A stretch of DNA of 64,000 nucleotides from an uncultured Collinsella sp. (GCA_958369225.1 CATXID010000001.1:579638-643637), one strand, 5' to 3'; counted from the first letter of the stretch, positions 15,944 through 25,752 are shown. Numbers and translations are program-made. Notes: generated by a model not told the origin, from the sequence alone.

Positions 15944-18900
15944 ATGAAGATCAAAGATATGTTTGAGCACGATATCGACCGAAACATTAACGGCGTTATT
16001 AAGGTTGATCAGGAAGATGACGGCAGCGTCAGGCAAGAGCTGAATGAATACGTTGTGACAGATGAGCTTCGCCGTCACTTCAAGACGCTCTTTGATGCGT
16101 ACGAGAGGGCTTTCGATAATCCGACGGATAAAATCGGCGTGTGGATTAGCGGCTCGTTTGGCTCAGGTAAATCTCACTTTCTCAAGATGCTCAGCTACTT
16201 GTTCACGAACCGCGAGGCGGAGGGCAAAACTGCGATCGAGTATATTGGCCCGCGTTTTGAAGATGCCGAACTTGCCGACAAGGCGAAACGCGCGGCAGGC
16301 GTGACGACCGACGCTATCCTTTTTAACATGGGCGTCAAGAGTCCGCTCAATAAAGACGGTAGTGCGGTTGCGCGTATTTTTGCCAAGATGTATTACGAGA
16401 GCCGTGGGTTCTACGGTGCAGATTTTAAACTCGCCCGCTTGGAGCGTCGTATTGACGACGCCGGTAAAACTCAGGAATTCCGTGCCGCATTCGAAGAGAT
16501 TAGCGGTGGTTCCTGGGTCGATGGCCGCGAGGACTACGACATCAACTCCGATGACGTTATCGAGGCGCTCAGCCGCACGGGCGTCATGAGCGAGGGCGAG
16601 GCGGAGCGCTGGTACGAAAAATCGGAAAGCAATGATTTTTCAATCGACCAGCTGACCGACGATATTGCCAAATACACAAGGCGTCGCGAACAAGAATGCG
16701 GCGGCTCTTATCGCATGATCTTTATGGCCGACGAGATGAGCCAGTTTATCGCGAGCGATACCGAGCTTATGCTGAACCTGCAGAGCATCGTCGAGGCTCT
16801 GGGCACCAAGTGCGGCGGACGCGTGTGGGTTATGGTTACCGGACAGCAGGCGATTGATCAAATTACCAAGGTTAAGGGAGCTGACTTTTCTAAGATTCAG
16901 GACCGCTTTAATACGCGTTTATCTTTGAGCAGCTCATGCGCCGATGAAGTTATTCGTCGCCGCATCCTGGCGAAAAACCAGGATGCAAATGATTTGCTGA
17001 AAGTTGAATATCAAGAGCGTTCGGCTGTCCTCAACAACTTGTACAGCTTTAAGGACGCGGCAGCCGATCTAATTGGCTACGAAAGCGCCGAAGACTTTGC
17101 CAGTACGTATCCGTTTGCTGATTACCAGTTTAAGCTCATTCAAAAAATCATGGACGAGCTGCGCAATCACGGTGCGTCCGGAAAAAACAGTTCAAGTGCC
17201 GAGCGTTCGATGCTGAGCGGCTTTCAAGATTCCGCTCGCTGCATAGAGGATAAGGATCAGAATGCACTGGTTCCACTCTGGCGTTTCTACAATACGATTG
17301 CGACGTCGCTCGAGGACTATCATCGTCGTGTTGTTCTTCGAGCGGCAGATGCCGCCCAAAAGGGACATGGTCTCGAGGAATGCGATATTCCGGTGCTCAA
17401 GCTGCTTTTCTTGATCCTGTATGTCGATAAGGACATGCCGGCAAACGTTGAAAACTTGATCACCCTTATGACCGACGATGTCCGCACCGACCGCATTGTT
17501 GTTCGCGAGCAAATTGCACAGTCCTTGGAGCGTTTGGTACGCCAAAACTATGTGGCTCGCAATGGCGAAACGTATAAATACCTGACCGACGAAGAGCAGG
17601 AAATCGCTCAGCAGATTTCGCGCGTGCAGCCGGATGCTGCGAAGATTACGTCCAAGGCCGCACAGATCATGTTTAGGCAGGTCTTCGAAAACGCCAAGGT
17701 GACGGTTGGCAAAAACGTTTTTGACGTTGAGGAATATCTGGACGACACCCGTTTTAACAGCGCGTCGGGGCTGGCGCTGCGCGTTATTTCTGGTGTGGAT
17801 GGCGCCCCGATCCCTTCGCGCGAGGACCTGCTCCTTAGCTCTAGCAGGGGAGAGGCCATTGTGGCGCTCGATGCCCAGCAGGATTATTACGACTGTCTGT
17901 ATCAGTCGGCATGTATTGAGCAGTATCTCAATAGCCGTCAGGCAGACAATCACAGCGAAGTGGTGGCTTCGATCTTGCGTGGTAAGCAGCAAGAGCGTGT
18001 CGCTCTGGATAAGCGTGCCGAGGACCTTATGCGCCAGGCGGTGCTGCATGGAACGTTCTATATCTACGGCAGTGAGTATTCGCCAGTCAAATCGGCGTCT
18101 GCCAAGAATATGATCGAGGACTGCGTACGCCAGCTTGTTTCCGTTACGTACAACAAGTTGTCGCTTATTGATAAAAACTACGACAGTGATGTGCAGATCA
18201 AGCAAATTCTAACCGCTTACACTCCGGCAATGAATGGGCAAGAGCCTAACGCTGGGGCCATCGAAGCGGTTATGCGCCTGCTGGAAGCTCGCGTTGCCCA
18301 ACATATGCAGGTAACAATGGGTGAGCTGCTCGAGACGTACCATGCGAAGCCTTATGGTTGGGCGGAAATTGACATTGCCGCCGTGGTTGCAACGCTGCTA
18401 GCGCAAAAGCGTGCTCGCCTGCTCTGCGCGGGACAAGCGATTGATCTTAGGGATTCCAAGATCATCGATTATCTGCGAAAGGCTGCTAAGGCACGACAGG
18501 CTGTTGTTGAGGCGCGCCAGCAGCTTTCTCGGGCTTCCATATCCAAGGCGCGACAGGCCGTAGAAGAACTGGGCGGCAATCATACTTTGCCGCTCGAAGA
18601 GGACAGTCTTGCCGAAGCATGCCGTAAGGAGCTTGAGGGGCGCCGCGACGGCTTAACGGGTCTTCTTTCGGTCGAGTACCTGCGTAACCCCGATTACCCG
18701 GGCTACAAAGAGGTCGTGGATGCAAAGAACCTTATCGAGAGCGTATTGCAGAGTGGCCGCGATGCCGTCGATCTAATTGCGGCAATCGCTGGAAAAGAGA
18801 ACGAGCTGCGGGATACGGCTGAAGATCTCGAAGACATTGACGAGTTTTTCGGGAGCAAGGTGACCGTATTCGACAGTGCCTGCGAGATATTCAAGCAAAT

Positions 18901-19534
18901 AGAGAGCGAGCGCGATTACTTTGAGGGCTCCTCGGAAACGCTGAATGCACTTTCTGTCATCAGGGAAGCAGTTAAGAAACCAAGTCTGAGCCTGCAGTTC
19001 CAAAAGCTATCCGAGGCAAACCTAAAGGTGAGAGCTGCCTACAAGGAGCTTTTGGACCAAAAGCGTATCGCCATGCTCAATTCTGTCGAGGAGCGCTATA
19101 AGGATATCGAAGCGTATGCCCAAAACAAGGGCGTTGCGCTGACGCGCATTGGGGAGGCGCATAGTGCTCGAAAAGATGAGGTACACAATGCAGCGACGCT
19201 GACCGCCCTGGATGCTGTGCCCGTCAAGCTCGATCGTGCTCAGACGACCCTGTACAAAATGATTGACGATGCCTATGAAGAGGCGAATCGTCCCAAACCG
19301 GCAAATACGAGCGTGACGGTAACGACTGATTATTCGGGGGCCACTGCGCCAGGCCTGCCGAATAAGCCCCAATCTGCACCGGCACCTAGGCGACGTGTTA
19401 AATCGGTGAGTCGCAGCATGGTGTTTAGGCCGCTGGAGCTGAGCTCGCAACAGCAGATTGATGACTATTTGGATGCCGCGCGCAAAGAGCTACTGCGAAG
19501 CCTTGAGGGTAATGACGCCATCCGTTTGGGCTAA
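15944..19534 (+). CDS. brxC: BREX ATPase BrxC (PglY-like)
   Basis: This 1196-residue protein has the start IKDMFEHDIDRNINGVIKVDQ common to BrxC, then Walker A in WISGSFGSGKSHFLKML (residues about 66-82). A probable Walker B is in YRMIFMADEMSQFIAS, and VMVTGQQAIDQ follows. The middle is helical; coiled-coil-rich stretches lie at about 845-920 and 990-1110. The basic Pro/Ala-rich C-terminus (about 1120-1165) ends in a short helical cap. Length is normal for BrxC (about 1200). It is the large AAA-type ATPase of the system. GAAAGG precedes the start and pglX follows after 9 bp. Confidence 0.95.
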   Translation: MKIKDMFEHDIDRNINGVIKVDQEDDGSVRQELNEYVVTDELRRHFKTLFDAYERAFDNPTDKIGVWISGSFGSGKSHFLKMLSYLFTNREAEGKTAIEYIGPRFEDAELADKAKRAAGVTTDAILFNMGVKSPLNKDGSAVARIFAKMYYESRGFYGADFKLARLERRIDDAGKTQEFRAAFEEISGGSWVDGREDYDINSDDVIEALSRTGVMSEGEAERWYEKSESNDFSIDQLTDDIAKYTRRREQECGGSYRMIFMADEMSQFIASDTELMLNLQSIVEALGTKCGGRVWVMVTGQQAIDQITKVKGADFSKIQDRFNTRLSLSSSCADEVIRRRILAKNQDANDLLKVEYQERSAVLNNLYSFKDAAADLIGYESAEDFASTYPFADYQFKLIQKIMDELRNHGASGKNSSSAERSMLSGFQDSARCIEDKDQNALVPLWRFYNTIATSLEDYHRRVVLRAADAAQKGHGLEECDIPVLKLLFLILYVDKDMPANVENLITLMTDDVRTDRIVVREQIAQSLERLVRQNYVARNGETYKYLTDEEQEIAQQISRVQPDAAKITSKAAQIMFRQVFENAKVTVGKNVFDVEEYLDDTRFNSASGLALRVISGVDGAPIPSREDLLLSSSRGEAIVALDAQQDYYDCLYQSACIEQYLNSRQADNHSEVVASILRGKQQERVALDKRAEDLMRQAVLHGTFYIYGSEYSPVKSASAKNMIEDCVRQLVSVTYNKLSLIDKNYDSDVQIKQILTAYTPAMNGQEPNAGAIEAVMRLLEARVAQHMQVTMGELLETYHAKPYGWAEIDIAAVVATLLAQKRARLLCAGQAIDLRDSKIIDYLRKAAKARQAVVEARQQLSRASISKARQAVEELGGNHTLPLEEDSLAEACRKELEGRRDGLTGLLSVEYLRNPDYPGYKEVVDAKNLIESVLQSGRDAVDLIAAIAGKENELRDTAEDLEDIDEFFGSKVTVFDSACEIFKQIESERDYFEGSSETLNALSVIREAVKKPSLSLQFQKLSEANLKVRAAYKELLDQKRIAMLNSVEERYKDIEAYAQNKGVALTRIGEAHSARKDEVHNAATLTALDAVPVKLDRAQTTLYKMIDDAYEEANRPKPANTSVTVTTDYSGATAPGLPNKPQSAPAPRRRVKSVSRSMVFRPLELSSQQQIDDYLDAARKELLRSLEGNDAIRLG

Positions 19535-19543
19535 GGGAGAAAC

Positions 19544-22093
19544 ATGGATACGAAAGAGCTCGAAAAGTTTTGCCCTTGGGCGCGCATCCGTTTAATTGAC
19601 GAGGTTCGTCAGCGTTGCTATGCCTACGGGCTCGACGATGCGGGGCGTGAAGAATTCGATCGCGATGCAACCATCGTTAAGGGCACGGTGCTCTCTGCGC
19701 TCGAGCGTTCACAACGTTCGGAGCTGTATCGCCGCATAGAGCATGGCGGCTATGCGCACTTTTGCGAGGAAATGGCCTACACCTGGTTCAATCGCTTCGC
19801 TGCAATACGCTATATGGAAGTACGAGGCTATCTGCCTTGTGGCGTCCGCATGCTAAGTTCATATTGCGAAACCTCGGGGTACGATAGATTTTCGCCAGAC
19901 TGCTTGCGTATGCCGACGGAGCTTGATCTGCCGGGCTTAGAGCGCGATCGCGTGTTTGACCTTGTCGCTGCGGCAGATGATGAGGCGCTGTTCCGTCTTA
20001 TTTTGGTGGCGCAGATGAACGAGCTCGCCGAGTGCCTGCCCGACATCTTTGGCCGCGTGGGCACGGCGGATGCGTTACTGCTTCCGACAAGGCTTTTGGA
20101 CTGCGGCGAAGAAGGTGTACTGTGCGCTCTAGTCGAACGGGTTAAGCGAAGCACGTGGGAAAACGTTGAGTCCTTGGGCTGGATGTATCAGTTCTACAAT
20201 TCCGAGGTCAAAGACGCATTCTTTAAATCTAAGGCCAAGGAGACGCCGGACACCATTGGTCCGGCAACACAGCTATTTACGCCCAGCTGGATTGTGCGCT
20301 ACATGGTGCAGAATTCCTTGGGGCGCTTGTGGATGCTGAACAATCCGGGAAGTCCCCTGCGCGACGACATGGAGTACTACATCGAGCCCGATACGGAGCA
20401 CGAGGACTTCATTAAAATCGAGGGCCCCGAGGATATTTCGCTGTGTGATCCGGCTTGCGGATCGGGTCACATTCTCGTTTACGCTTTTGAGCTTTTGGCA
20501 AAGATGTATTTAGAGCGCGAATACCGCATGCGCGATGTCCCCGGACTCATTCTGTCCAAGAACCTTCATGGTATGGAAATTGACCCTCGCGCCGCCCAGA
20601 TTGCGGGGTTGGCGCTGGCTATGTGTGCCCGAGAGATGGATAGACGTTTCTTTAACCGTGGAGTTCAGGCGGATATTGCCGTGCTCGAGCCGGTTATGCT
20701 GGAGGAGGATGACATTCCGCACGGCGCCGCGCTTGCCAAGAAGAAGGACCTCATCGATGCTCTATCGCATCTGGGCGAGGTCGGCTCGCTGCTCGCTCCA
20801 AGTGAGGGCGACCTTGCCGCACTGCGTGAGACGATCGAGCTCACCGGCACCGATGGTCTGTTTGACGGTAGTTCTAAAAACAAACTGGAATGTGCCCTTA
20901 AGACCTGCGAGATCCTCGCTCGCCGCCACGACTGCGTGGTGGCCAACCCGCCCTACATGGGAAGCTCTAGCTTCGGCTCCTTCATGTCTAAGTGGGTCAA
21001 GAAGAACTACCCCGACGTGAAGAGCGATTTGTTCTCCAGCTTTGTCGTCCGCATGTTCAATCTCGCCAAAGACCACGGCGAGTGTGGCGTCATGTCGCCC
21101 TTCGTCTGGATGTTCATCGGAAGCTACGAGAAGCTCCGCAACGAGATTATCGACAACAGAACGCTGACTTCTCTCATCCAGCTCGAGTACTCGGGTTTCG
21201 CTGGTGCGACTGTGCCCATCTGTACCTACACGTTCCACAATTCATTCATCAAGGGCTACAAGGGCGGCTATGTGCGCCTTTCGGACTTCGTTGGAGCTTC
21301 CGGTCAGGCCCCGAAGGCCCTCGAGGCGATCCGAAATCCCGACTGCGGCTGGTTCTACCGTCGCGACGCCGAGACCTTCAAACAGATCCCCGGCACTCCC
21401 ATAGCCTACTGGGCTAGCGACGCGCTTCTGGATGCGTTTGAAAACGCAAAGCAACTCAGTGAGTACGGAAAACCGCGTCAAGGGCTTGCTACTGGTGAAA
21501 ACGCTCGTTTCGTTCGCGAGTGGTGGGAAGTCGATGGTTGTAAGAGCGCCTACTCCTGTGGGTCTATTCAAGAGTCGATTGAAAGCGCTTGTAAATGGTT
21601 CCCCTACAACAAGGGTGGCGATTTCCGTAAATGGTACGGAAATAATAGCGCAGTTGTTAACTGGGAGAATGACGGATGGGAGATTCGTAATTACAAAGAC
21701 CAGAATGGTAAATTGCTTTCCAGGCCACAGAATACAAACTGCTTCTTTAGTCCATCGATTACCTGGTCGAAGATTTCGAGTGGGTCTATTGCATTTCGCT
21801 TTAAGCCTGCTGGCCATGTGTTTGATGTGGCGGGTACAAGCGTTTTTAGCGATCAGAAATCACTCAAGTATCTTCAGGGAGCGTGCAACAGTTCTGTGAT
21901 TATGCGCGTCGCGAGCATGCTTTCGCCGACACTCAATTTCGAGGTAGGCCAAATCGCAACCTACCCGATTATTCAGAACGAAGAGCAGGAGCCGTTGGTC
22001 AACAATATGGTTGACTCGTGCCGCAAACTATCAAAAACCGACTGGGACTCGTTTGAAACCTCCTGGGATTTCAAACGTAATCCTTTGGTGTAG
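19544..22093 (+). CDS. pglX: BREX adenine methyltransferase PglX, N-terminal part (gene split)
   Basis: This 849-residue protein holds the methyltransferase and target-recognition parts of PglX. It has YTWFNRFAAIRYMEVRGYLP near residue 75, ATQLFTPSWIVRYMVQNSLG, the SAM-binding DPACGSGHILVYAFE (about residue 304), and the catalytic NPPYMG (about 471). The target-recognition region follows, ending at DWDSFETSWDFKRNPLV. In type 1 PglX (about 1200 residues) the chain continues after that motif; here a TAG stops it. The missing C-terminal segment is encoded at 22796-23764 in the same frame. The catalytic motifs are intact. Methylation activity would depend on whether the two parts assemble. Confidence 0.93.
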   Translation: MDTKELEKFCPWARIRLIDEVRQRCYAYGLDDAGREEFDRDATIVKGTVLSALERSQRSELYRRIEHGGYAHFCEEMAYTWFNRFAAIRYMEVRGYLPCGVRMLSSYCETSGYDRFSPDCLRMPTELDLPGLERDRVFDLVAAADDEALFRLILVAQMNELAECLPDIFGRVGTADALLLPTRLLDCGEEGVLCALVERVKRSTWENVESLGWMYQFYNSEVKDAFFKSKAKETPDTIGPATQLFTPSWIVRYMVQNSLGRLWMLNNPGSPLRDDMEYYIEPDTEHEDFIKIEGPEDISLCDPACGSGHILVYAFELLAKMYLEREYRMRDVPGLILSKNLHGMEIDPRAAQIAGLALAMCAREMDRRFFNRGVQADIAVLEPVMLEEDDIPHGAALAKKKDLIDALSHLGEVGSLLAPSEGDLAALRETIELTGTDGLFDGSSKNKLECALKTCEILARRHDCVVANPPYMGSSSFGSFMSKWVKKNYPDVKSDLFSSFVVRMFNLAKDHGECGVMSPFVWMFIGSYEKLRNEIIDNRTLTSLIQLEYSGFAGATVPICTYTFHNSFIKGYKGGYVRLSDFVGASGQAPKALEAIRNPDCGWFYRRDAETFKQIPGTPIAYWASDALLDAFENAKQLSEYGKPRQGLATGENARFVREWWEVDGCKSAYSCGSIQESIESACKWFPYNKGGDFRKWYGNNSAVVNWENDGWEIRNYKDQNGKLLSRPQNTNCFFSPSITWSKISSGSIAFRFKPAGHVFDVAGTSVFSDQKSLKYLQGACNSSVIMRVASMLSPTLNFEVGQIATYPIIQNEEQEPLVNNMVDSCRKLSKTDWDSFETSWDFKRNPLV

Positions 22094-22102
22094 GTGGTCG
22101 CA

Positions 22103-22621
22103 GTGGGACCTGTAACAATCGATGGTGCAAACTATTACTCATCTCAAGATGTCGCTGAGCTGTGGGGCGTTAAAGAGGCTACGATCAGGAGATATGCAGA
22201 GCCGAAGTCCGGCAAAATTCCTGATTGTATTAAACGTGGCAAATACTGGTATATCCCCGTAACCGCAATTCGGCCGATTACAAAACCAGTGGCGCAGGGC
22301 TTGCTGTGGGGCATCATAGGCGTAAAGAATGACCCTTCTTCCTTTTTAGATTTAAGCGCGGAAGGAATTGACAATTCTTTACTGGACACCGTTCTTAATG
22401 AGCTGCATCGGCAGAATTATTTACTCGTGGACTTTGCTATCGATGATCTTCACGAAAGACTTGTCCAAGCACGAATTACAGTCAAAGGATTTGAGTTAGT
22501 TCGTTATAGGAAGCGTTTCAAAGAGAATTCTCTCGAAGATTTTGATCCTGCCGACGCTATATCCATTGCTCTGTCTGCCGTTCAAACAGTTATGCAGTTA
22601 GCTCAATTCTTTCAGGGATGA
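22103..22621 (+). CDS. HTH-domain protein inserted within pglX
   Basis: The product is 172 residues from GTG 22103, chosen because AGGTGG lies five bases before it; GTG 22094, directly abutting the pglX stop, is an alternative. The N-terminus YYSSQDVAELWGVKEATIRRYAEPKSG is a MerR/excisionase-like helix-turn-helix, followed by KRGKYWYIPVTAI, the usual beta wing. The rest (DLSAEGIDNSLLDTVLNELHRQNYLLVDFAIDDLHERL and a helical end) is not recognised. It is clearly A+T-richer than pglX, reads in the same frame as both pglX parts, and ends with TGA. It may regulate the island or be a small acquired gene. Confidence 0.7.
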   Translation: MGPVTIDGANYYSSQDVAELWGVKEATIRRYAEPKSGKIPDCIKRGKYWYIPVTAIRPITKPVAQGLLWGIIGVKNDPSSFLDLSAEGIDNSLLDTVLNELHRQNYLLVDFAIDDLHERLVQARITVKGFELVRYRKRFKENSLEDFDPADAISIALSAVQTVMQLAQFFQG

Positions 22622-22795
22622 CGAAACCGACTTTATGACGAGCGGGGCGTGGGCGTGATGAGTGATAGCTGGTCGTACTCCTTACATCTTTCTCGCTTTA
22701 ATAAACGGCTTCATTTGTTGTTACTTCGGCTACTCTGCCGTATCAAAATGTCGCCACTTGAGCTGAATTACGGCTCGATTAGATTGGGTGTAAAC

Positions 22796-23764
22796 ATGTC
22801 AACACTACTCGCCGATAAATACGAGGCTCGCAAGGCCGAGGTCAATGCTCGCTTTGAGCAGCTTCGCGCTAACGAGGAGGAGCTCAACCGAATCTTTGCC
22901 AAGATCTACAACATGGAGGGCGAGGTGCCCATCGAGGTCGAGGATAAGTACGTGTCGGTGGCACGCATCTTCGACACCGCCGACGAGATCCCCGAGAGCT
23001 ATAAGGGCAACAAGTATGTGCGCACCAAGCGCGACGAGATCACCTCGCTCATGAGCTATGCCGTGGGCTGCATGTTCGGCCGCTATTCGCTGGACGTGGA
23101 CGGTCTGGTTCTGGCCGACCAGGGTGCCACGGTCTCTGACTATCTGGCCAAGATGCCCGATCCCGAGAATGTGACCTTTATGCCAGATAGCGACAACGTG
23201 CTGCCTATCACCGATGACGAATACTTTGACGACGACATCGTGCGTTACTTTATCGACTTTGTGCGCACCGTGTATGGCGAGGAGACGCTCGAGCAGAACC
23301 TGGCCTTTATTGCCGAGGCGCTCGGCGGCAAAGGCACCTCGCGCGAGGTAATTCGCACCTACTTTTTGAAGGACTTCTTTAAGGACCACTGCCAGACCTA
23401 TAAGAAGCGCCCTATTTATTGGCTGTTCGATTCGGGCAAGAAGGGCGGCTTTAGGGCGTTGGTCTACATGTATCGCTATCGCCCTGATTTGTTGGCGCTG
23501 ATTCGTACGGGTTATATCCATCCTCAGCAAGAACGTTACCGCAATCGGCTGATGTGGATTGCCGACCAGATGGAGGTAAGCGACAGCCGTGATCGTGCTC
23601 GTCTTGCTAAGGAACAAAAGCGCATAAGCGACCAAGCTGCCGAGCTCGTGAGCTACGAGGAGAAGGTCCATCACCTTGCAGACCAAATGATTGAGATTGA
23701 TTTGGATGACGGCGCTAAGGTTAATTACGCCAAGTTCCAGGACGTCCTCGCCAAAATCAAATAG
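22796..23764 (+). CDS. pglX: BREX PglX, C-terminal part
   Basis: The product is 322 residues from ATG 22796 (MSTLLADKYEARK); the frame is open to 22622 but the upstream residues do not look like PglX. The sequence is the C-terminal domain of type 1 PglX: RFEQLRANEEELNRIFAKIY, ITSLMSYAVGCMFGRYSLD, YFDDDIVRYFIDFVRTVYG, LAFIAEALGGKGTSREVIR, DFFKDHCQTYKKRPIYWLFD and ALVYMYRYRPD. With the 849-residue N-terminal part the total is 1171 residues, close to the family's usual length, so little is lost at the junction. Whether it is expressed as a separate subunit, by readthrough or not at all is unknown. Confidence 0.88.
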   Translation: MSTLLADKYEARKAEVNARFEQLRANEEELNRIFAKIYNMEGEVPIEVEDKYVSVARIFDTADEIPESYKGNKYVRTKRDEITSLMSYAVGCMFGRYSLDVDGLVLADQGATVSDYLAKMPDPENVTFMPDSDNVLPITDDEYFDDDIVRYFIDFVRTVYGEETLEQNLAFIAEALGGKGTSREVIRTYFLKDFFKDHCQTYKKRPIYWLFDSGKKGGFRALVYMYRYRPDLLALIRTGYIHPQQERYRNRLMWIADQMEVSDSRDRARLAKEQKRISDQAAELVSYEEKVHHLADQMIEIDLDDGAKVNYAKFQDVLAKIK

Positions 23765-23796
23765 CCGTCTGCGTGCTAGAAGTCGAAAGAGCCGCT

Positions 23797-25752
23797 ATGG
23801 GATCATTGGTAAACAACAATCAGATCATTCGAATCGATAGCAATCTTCTGCTCGATCCAGCCATGTGCGATGCGTACATGGACGGTTCCTACCTATGCTT
23901 GACCCCCAATGAGTTCAACATCTTGTTTTGTATGGCTCAAAAACCGGGTCATGCATTTTCTCGCCAAGAGCTGTTTGTTGCGGCATTTGGCCACGATGAC
24001 CCTAAGTCGCATCGAGTGCTCGATAGCCATATCAAGAACATTCGCAAGAAACTGAAAGAAGATGCCCGCAACGCTCGTTGGCTTAAGGGCGTTCACGGTT
24101 ATGGCTATCGTCTCGATTTTGCTCCGGGATTTGAGCCTGAGGTGTGCGTTGGTGAGGGCGGGCGTGTATTTCGTTCTGCGCATGGCGACCGTGTGCTTGT
24201 CGTTGATTCTGAGAACCGTATTGTTCAGCTCGATGGCGAGGAACTCGCGCTTACGCCAATTGAATATAGTGTCTTGAATGCACTTACGACTAGGTCAAGC
24301 GTTGAGATTTCAAATGAGGAACTGTCGCAGATCTCGATGGGCGTTGGCTTCGCCGAATCGAATAGAGCTCTAGCTTCGCATGTTAAAAACCTCCGTAAGA
24401 AACTGGGAGATGAGGTAAAGAATCCCCTGTGGATTAAAACGGTGCATGGTTTTGGCTATCGGTTTTTGGGTGCCGAAGAAACTCCCGAGCCGCATGAAGA
24501 GCAAATACTAGATGACACCCTAGTCGAGCTTTCCGAGCAGCTGCAAATGGCGTTTGAGGCAACGTCCGGTTCCATTCTTTTGTGGCATGACGTTGGGGGC
24601 GCGTATGCGGATGTCGTCGGACAGCTTTTGTTGCCCGATGATGTCGTGTTGATTCGCGAGGATGCTGCTAACAAATTTGAGACCATCCGAGCCATTAACG
24701 AACTCGGTTTTGACGAGCGAGCGCTATTCTATCGGTCGTCACCGTGCGTTGTCGATGCAAATGACTGGTTTGCAGACGTTGAAGCAAGCGCCGAGAGCTT
24801 TGTCCCTGAGGCGCATGTTGAGGCGATTGAGACACGAGAAGTCGTCGCCGATGTCGATGAATGCGGGCCGGCCGCGGCAGCTCCGCGCGCTGCTGTGGCT
24901 GAAGACGTACATCCCCAGCCGTTCCATGGCGAGCATGTTGATACCGGATCTGAAGGCGTCATGGCCAGTGAGCCAACTCTTCCCAAGCTTGATGAGGATT
25001 GGTATCTGCTTTCCCAGTTTGCGGAGCTGGCGGGATGCTCGCCCGACGAAACGCTCAAGCTGGAATTGTTTGCCTATCAAACGGGGTTCGCGCTTTACGC
25101 TGACTGCGCCTGCAGAGGTAGGGGTGTAAGCCAGACAGATTTCTACCTGTCTTTGATGCATGGAGCTATCGTCGAGCACGATAGCCTGCCTCAATCCATG
25201 TTGAACTGTATGTCCTTTAAAAACATGGTCTATCGAGCCATTAGGTCGGGCGACTTGCTTGACTACGATGAGTCGAGCTGGATTACGCGCGATGGTCTTA
25301 ATGAGCTTGATATTAGGGATGCCGATTTGCGCAGCTTTGCTTTGGATGCTATCGAGCGTGGCGCTGATGACGGCACGCCGTACTTTACCGTGCCGTGGCT
25401 TAGGCGCTGCGCATCCGATTTGCCCTTACTCGAGTATGGTCTATCCGATGCATTTTACGAAAGCGCCCTCTTGTCGCAGGAGGACTTGTTGGGCCACGGA
25501 AACCTTGTGGGCATTAAGCTCTTTGCGCCACGCGGCCATTCCATGAAGGGCCGTGATTTTATCCAGGCGGTGGTGGCGCGCGAGATATCGATCGATATCG
25601 ACGATCTTGTCGGCTTGCTTTCGGAAGAGTACGGCGTAGTGGTTCCGCGTGCACAGCTCATCCAGATAATTCGTAAGTCGGACTTGTTTTATTCAAGCGC
25701 TAGCGAGCGCGTATTTGTTAGCCATGACCAGTTTGTACTAGAAGTGGAGTAA
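23797..25752 (+). CDS. Tandem winged-helix protein with PglZ-N-like domain
   Basis: The product is 651 residues from ATG 23797 (GTG 23773 would add 8). Two OmpR/PhoB-type effector domains lie in tandem without a receiver domain. The first (about 28-107) has LTPNEFNILFCMAQKPG and WLKGVHGYGYRLDF; the second (about 132-227) has LTPIEYSVLNALTTRSS and WIKTVHGFGYRFLG. Residues about 240-345 (ILLWHDVGGAYADV ... ALFYR ... NDWFADVEA) closely resemble the first 110 residues of the island's PglZ (IVVWHDPSGEFEDM ... VLIYR ... GDWLADVEA). The last 250 residues are not recognised and end in a compact alpha/beta module (IDIDDLVGLLSEEYGVVV, RVFVSHDQFVLEVE). It could be the local regulator or a DNA-bound docking partner. 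I know no described BREX component with this layout. Confidence 0.75.
   Translation: MGSLVNNNQIIRIDSNLLLDPAMCDAYMDGSYLCLTPNEFNILFCMAQKPGHAFSRQELFVAAFGHDDPKSHRVLDSHIKNIRKKLKEDARNARWLKGVHGYGYRLDFAPGFEPEVCVGEGGRVFRSAHGDRVLVVDSENRIVQLDGEELALTPIEYSVLNALTTRSSVEISNEELSQISMGVGFAESNRALASHVKNLRKKLGDEVKNPLWIKTVHGFGYRFLGAEETPEPHEEQILDDTLVELSEQLQMAFEATSGSILLWHDVGGAYADVVGQLLLPDDVVLIREDAANKFETIRAINELGFDERALFYRSSPCVVDANDWFADVEASAESFVPEAHVEAIETREVVADVDECGPAAAAPRAAVAEDVHPQPFHGEHVDTGSEGVMASEPTLPKLDEDWYLLSQFAELAGCSPDETLKLELFAYQTGFALYADCACRGRGVSQTDFYLSLMHGAIVEHDSLPQSMLNCMSFKNMVYRAIRSGDLLDYDESSWITRDGLNELDIRDADLRSFALDAIERGADDGTPYFTVPWLRRCASDLPLLEYGLSDAFYESALLSQEDLLGHGNLVGIKLFAPRGHSMKGRDFIQAVVAREISIDIDDLVGLLSEEYGVVVPRAQLIQIIRKSDLFYSSASERVFVSHDQFVLEVE

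Noticed and set aside
22622..22795. N-terminal extension of the PglX C-terminal part (start at 22649)
   Set aside because: The frame is open, but the residues are Leu/Arg-rich with no PglX resemblance, and MSTLLADKYEARK at 22796 aligns directly with the family.
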